Positions 60,909 to 64,000 of a stretch of DNA of 64,000 bases are shown in pieces. The DNA lies in contig NZ_CP039291.1 of assembly GCF_004798685.1 (NCBI RefSeq), forward strand, positions 3,534,001 to 3,598,000, in the 5' to 3' direction. The position numbers were made by a program, and so were the translations under genes. The notes under the pieces were generated by a model. It worked only from the letters and a program-made list of their open reading frames with translations. It ran no database searches and was not told where the DNA came from. The stretch's first letter is position 1, and the number at the start of each line of letters is the position of its first letter. The DNA comes from Cellulomonas shaoxiangyii. Lineage in GTDB: Bacteria; Actinomycetota; Actinomycetes; Actinomycetales; Cellulomonadaceae.

Positions 60909-62801
60909 ATGACTCCCCCCTCGATGCCCAGCGGCGGCAACGCCGTCCGCGGCTTCACGCGCGACCCCGCGGTCAAGGCCCAGCGCCTGCACCGCGGCTC
61001 GCTGCGCCGCATCCTCGCGTTCGCGCGCCCCTACCGCGCCCAGCTCGCGGTCTTCCTCGTCCTCATCGCGCTCGGCGCCGCCGCCGGCGCCCTCACCCCC
61101 TGGCTGCTGCAGCGGCTCATCGACGACGGCATCAACCGCGGCGACACCCGCGTCGTCGTCGGCGTCGCCGCCACGGTCGCCGGCCTCGCGGTCGTCTCCG
61201 CGATCCTCGGCGTCGCCGAGCGGTGGGTGTCGGCGCGCATCGGCGAGGGCCTGATCCACGACCTGCGCACCGCGGTGTTCGACCACGTGCAGCGCATGCC
61301 GCTCGCGTTCTTCTCCCGCGCCCGCACGGGCGCGCTCGTGCAGCGGCTCAACGGCGACGTGCTGGGCGCCCAGCAGGCGTTCACGTCCACGCTGTCCAAC
61401 GTCGTGAGCAACTCGCTCACGGTCGCGTTCGTGCTGGCCGCGATGCTGTCGATGTCGTGGCAGCTCACGCTGCTCTCGCTCGTCCTGCTGCCCGTCTTCG
61501 TGCTGCCCGCCCGGTGGTTCGGGCGCAAGATCGCCGCGATCACGCGCGAGTCCTACGAGCTCGGCGCCGACGCCTCGCAGACGATGACCGAGCGGTTCAA
61601 CGTCGCCGGCGCGCACCTGGTGAAGGTCTTCGGCGACCCGGCGGTCGAGTCCGCCGCCTACGCCGAGCAGACCGCGCGCGTGCGCGACATCGGCGTCAAG
61701 CGCGCCCTGTACTCGACGTGGTTCCGCATCGGCCTGACCACCGTGGCGTCCATCGCGACCGCGATCGTCTACGGCCTCGGCGGCCTGCTCGCCATCCGCG
61801 ACGAGCTCACCGTCGGCGTCGTCGTCGCGCTCGCCGCCTACCTCGGCCGGCTCTACGGCCCGCTGACCGCGATGTCGAACGTGCAGGTCGACGTCATGAC
61901 CGCGCTCGTCTCCTTCGAGCGCGTGCTCGAGGTGCTCGACCTCGTCCCGACCGTCGGCGAGAAGCCCGACGCCGCGGACCTGCGCACGGCCGTCGCCGCG
62001 CGCGGCGCGAGCGTCGAGCTCGACCACGTCGCCTTCCGGTACCCCTCCGCCGGCGAGGTCTCGCTCGCGTCGCTCGAGTCGGTCGCGACCCTCAGCCACG
62101 ACCCCGTCGCCGACACCCTCCACGACGTCACGTTCTCCGTGCCCGCGGGCGCGATGGTCGCCCTCGTCGGCCCCTCGGGCGCCGGCAAGACGACGATCTC
62201 GCAGCTCGTCACGCGCATGTACGACCCCACGCGGGGCGCCGTCCGGATCGCCGGGCAGGACCTGCGCGACGTCACGGCCGAGTCGCTGCGTGCGACCGTC
62301 GGCGTCGTCAGCCAGGAGGCGCACCTCTTCCACGACACGATCGCGGGCAACCTCCGCTTCGCCCGGCCCGACGCCACCGACGCGGACATCGAGCGGGCCC
62401 TGCGCGCCGCGCACGTGTGGGACCTCGTCGCGTCGCTGCCGGACGGCATCGGGACCGTCGTCGGCGACCGCGGCTACCGCCTCTCGGGCGGCGAGCGCCA
62501 GCGGCTCGCGATCGCGCGGCTGCTGCTCAAGGCGCCCGACGTCGTCGTGCTGGACGAGGCCACGGCCCACCTCGACTCGGAGTCCGAGGCGGCCGTGCAG
62601 GCCGCCCTCGACGAGGCGCTCACCGGGCGGACCTCGCTGGTCATCGCGCACCGCCTCTCCACCGTCCGGCAGGCCGACCTCATCGTGGTCGTCGAGGCGG
62701 GACGCGTCGTCGAGCAGGGCACGCACGCCGACCTGCTCGCCCGCGGCGGCCTGTACGCGGACCTGTACCGCACGCAGTTCGCGCAGGCCGCGGTCGCCTG
62801 A
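60909..62801 (+). CDS. MsbA/BmrA-type ABC exporter half-transporter
   Basis: A 630-residue half-transporter with the membrane domain first (about 30-330, six segments; the coupling region FFSRARTGALVQRLNGDV is typical) and the ATPase second. Walker A is GPSGAGKT (about 421-428), the Q-loop is VVSQEAHLFHDTIAGN, the signature is LSGGERQ (about 525), Walker B is VVVLDEATAHLDS and the switch His is in VIAHRLSTV. AGGAGG precedes the ATG at 60909. It should act as a homodimer exporting a lipophilic compound, under MarR control. Confidence 0.96.
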   Translation: MTPPSMPSGGNAVRGFTRDPAVKAQRLHRGSLRRILAFARPYRAQLAVFLVLIALGAAAGALTPWLLQRLIDDGINRGDTRVVVGVAATVAGLAVVSAILGVAERWVSARIGEGLIHDLRTAVFDHVQRMPLAFFSRARTGALVQRLNGDVLGAQQAFTSTLSNVVSNSLTVAFVLAAMLSMSWQLTLLSLVLLPVFVLPARWFGRKIAAITRESYELGADASQTMTERFNVAGAHLVKVFGDPAVESAAYAEQTARVRDIGVKRALYSTWFRIGLTTVASIATAIVYGLGGLLAIRDELTVGVVVALAAYLGRLYGPLTAMSNVQVDVMTALVSFERVLEVLDLVPTVGEKPDAADLRTAVAARGASVELDHVAFRYPSAGEVSLASLESVATLSHDPVADTLHDVTFSVPAGAMVALVGPSGAGKTTISQLVTRMYDPTRGAVRIAGQDLRDVTAESLRATVGVVSQEAHLFHDTIAGNLRFARPDATDADIERALRAAHVWDLVASLPDGIGTVVGDRGYRLSGGERQRLAIARLLLKAPDVVVLDEATAHLDSESEAAVQAALDEALTGRTSLVIAHRLSTVRQADLIVVVEAGRVVEQGTHADLLARGGLYADLYRTQFAQAAVA

Positions 62802-62836
62802 GCCGCCCGCCCCGCGCCGATCCCCGGAGGCGGGCG

Positions 62837-62842
62837 TACCGT
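62837..62842 (+). promoter_or_regulatory. Leaderless-type -10 (TACCGT) of the esterase-like lipoprotein gene
   Basis: TACCGT, 7 nt, then ATG at 62850. Confidence 0.5.
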
Positions 62843-62849
62843 CGATGAG

Positions 62850-63881
62850 ATGGGGGCTAACAGGGGCAGGACGGGCATCCGCGCATGCCTGGTGGCAGCG
62901 GCGGCACTCGCGGTGGGGGCGTGCGGCACGGGGACGACGGAGCCGACGGCGACGTCGTCGTCGACGACGACGACGCCGACCGGGTCCGCGTCACCGAGCG
63001 CGACGAGCAGCGCGAGCGGCACCGCCACGGGCGACGCCGTGGCGAGCCCGTCGCTCGAGAGCCTGCAGGAGCAGGTGGTGGACCAGTTCGAGCCGATGGA
63101 GTACGACGACGCCGAGGCCGGCCTCACCATCCGGTACCACCTGTTCCTCCCGGAGGGCTACGACGGCGACGAGTCGTACCCGATGGTCGTGTTCATCTCC
63201 GACTCCAGCCGCGTCGGCGACGACGTCGGCGCGCCGCTCGCCGACTACGGCGCGCTGATCTGGGCGAGCGAGCAGCAGCAGGCGCGCCAGCCCACCCTCG
63301 TCCTCGTCCCGCAGTACCCCGAGGTGATCATCGACGACCTCGACGGACACACCGTCAGCGACTACGTCGACATGACGGCCGGCCTGATCCGGGCCGTGCA
63401 GGAGGACTACGAGGTCGACTCCGACCGCATCTACGGCACCGGCCAGTCCATGGGCGCGATGACGGTCATGTACCTCGCCGCCCAGCAGCCGGACCTGTTC
63501 GCCGCCGAGCTCCTCGTCTCCGGCCAGTGGGACACGGCCGACCTGCAGGGCCTGACGGAGGAGACGTTCGTGTACGTCGCCGCCGGCGGGGACGAGCGGG
63601 CCACGCGCGGGCAGGACGACGTCGAGGCGATGCTCGACGAGGCGAACGTGCCCTTCGGGACCGCGACGTGGGACGCCACGTGGTCGCCGACGCGCCTCGA
63701 GGAGGCCGCGGACGAGCTGCTCGCCGACGACGACCGGATCTACTTCGTCACCTTCGAGGCGGGCACGGTCCTGGAGGCCGGCGGGTCGGACGACGGGCGC
63801 ACCAGCGAGCACATGGCGTCGTTCCAGCCGGCCTACGAGATCGCGGCCCTGCGCGACTGGCTGGTCGAGCAGGAGGACTGA
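62850..63881 (+). CDS. Secreted alpha/beta-hydrolase lipoprotein (PHB-depolymerase/feruloyl-esterase-like)
   Basis: A 343-residue exported lipoprotein. The lipobox is ALAVGAC (Cys about residue 25), followed by a Ser/Thr linker to about residue 65. The hydrolase core shows YHLFLPEGYDGDESYPMVVFISDSSRVG (split), the nucleophile elbow YGTGQSMGAMTVMYLAAQQP and a late TSEHMASFQPAY with the probable catalytic His. The GxSxG form GQSMG and the order match the LpqC/poly(3-hydroxybutyrate)-depolymerase-like esterases. Substrate is unknown. Confidence 0.92.
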   Translation: MGANRGRTGIRACLVAAAALAVGACGTGTTEPTATSSSTTTTPTGSASPSATSSASGTATGDAVASPSLESLQEQVVDQFEPMEYDDAEAGLTIRYHLFLPEGYDGDESYPMVVFISDSSRVGDDVGAPLADYGALIWASEQQQARQPTLVLVPQYPEVIIDDLDGHTVSDYVDMTAGLIRAVQEDYEVDSDRIYGTGQSMGAMTVMYLAAQQPDLFAAELLVSGQWDTADLQGLTEETFVYVAAGGDERATRGQDDVEAMLDEANVPFGTATWDATWSPTRLEEAADELLADDDRIYFVTFEAGTVLEAGGSDDGRTSEHMASFQPAYEIAALRDWLVEQED

Positions 63882-63907
63882 CGGACCGTCCCCCGCCGCC
63901 CCCACCG

Positions 63908-64000
63908 TCAGCGGGGCAGCAGGCGGGGCGCGCCGATGCGGACGTCCACGCCCGGGGACCACGTCACGTGCGGCGCCCCCGACGGCGCGGGCAGCCCGCA
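63908..64000 (-). CDS. C-terminus of a truncated gene (partial)
   Basis: The minus-strand frame entering at base 64000 is open for 30 codons and stops at TGA (tca 63908-63910). The residues (APSGAPHVTWSPGVDVRIG, ending APRLLPR) look like a real protein end with alternating hydrophobic residues. Its start lies outside the window. The family was not recognised. Confidence 0.45.
   Translation of the reverse strand, partial: CGLPAPSGAPHVTWSPGVDVRIGAPRLLPR

Overview
The window is about 75% G+C (estimated by eye) with dense bidirectional coding, many 4-bp ATGA/GTGA overlaps, GTG starts and genes that appear to be translated from leaderless mRNAs. Together with a secreted GH11 xylanase, a CE4 deacetylase, a GH5 glucanase, a DUF4235 protein and a DtxR-type iron box, this points to a soil or plant-litter actinobacterium of the Cellulomonas type (order Micrococcales). 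That assignment is inferred from gene content only. No rRNA, tRNA, CRISPR array, insertion sequence or phage gene was recognised.

Layout. 1-6.6 kb: the 3' end of an upstream gene, a membrane protein, a G1-peptidase-like protein, the CE4/GH11 xylan pair, a lone AbiEi-like/endonuclease-fold protein, and a DUF2975 + HTH pair. 6.7-14.4 kb: a secreted beta-helix protein, a ComB-like phosphatase, an alpha/beta hydrolase, a HAD phosphatase, a GH5 glucanase with a perfect LacI-type operator, and a lipase-maturation-factor protein. 14.6-25.2 kb: SDR, methyltransferase, Nudix, MFS, DJ-1/PfpI, a DGPF protein with its ECF42-type sigma factor, an NRAMP transporter with a candidate operator, a frameshifted YgjV-GNAT fusion, a tandem GNAT, a lipoprotein and an SRPBCC protein. 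25.2-29.3 kb: a thiBPQ-like thiamine ABC importer behind a TPP riboswitch. 29.4-43.4 kb: DUF4235, cytochrome bd oxidase (cydAB), a SulP transporter, a complete Mrp-type Na+/H+ antiporter operon (AB fused, then C-G), and a membrane Fe-S oxidoreductase. 43.4-48.8 kb: an ABC-2 exporter divergent from a two-component system, then an ArsB/SLC13-like permease.

48.9-58.3 kb is the most distinctive block. It is a desferrioxamine-type NIS siderophore operon (decarboxylase, N-monooxygenase, acyltransferase, NIS synthetase) that continues, by direct abutment and a 4-bp overlap, into a penicillin-acylase-family Ntn hydrolase and a second acyltransferase paralogous to the first. An iron box precedes the operon and an esterase follows upstream of it on the same strand. 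A class A beta-lactamase, a VOC protein, a MarR-type regulator divergent from an MsbA-type ABC exporter, a secreted esterase-like lipoprotein and a partial gene complete the window.

Three sequence-level patterns run across the window. First, a dispersed family of intergenic imperfect hairpins (five copies built on the core GCCGAGNTCGCCGG) with apparent stem covariation, plus elements of the same two-forward/two-reverse architecture built on different cores. Second, ten genes carry TANNNT exactly 6 or 7 nt before the start codon, the geometry of leaderless transcripts. Third, the stop-codon regions of at least seven minus-strand genes are tandemly duplicated with periods of 10 to 113 bp.
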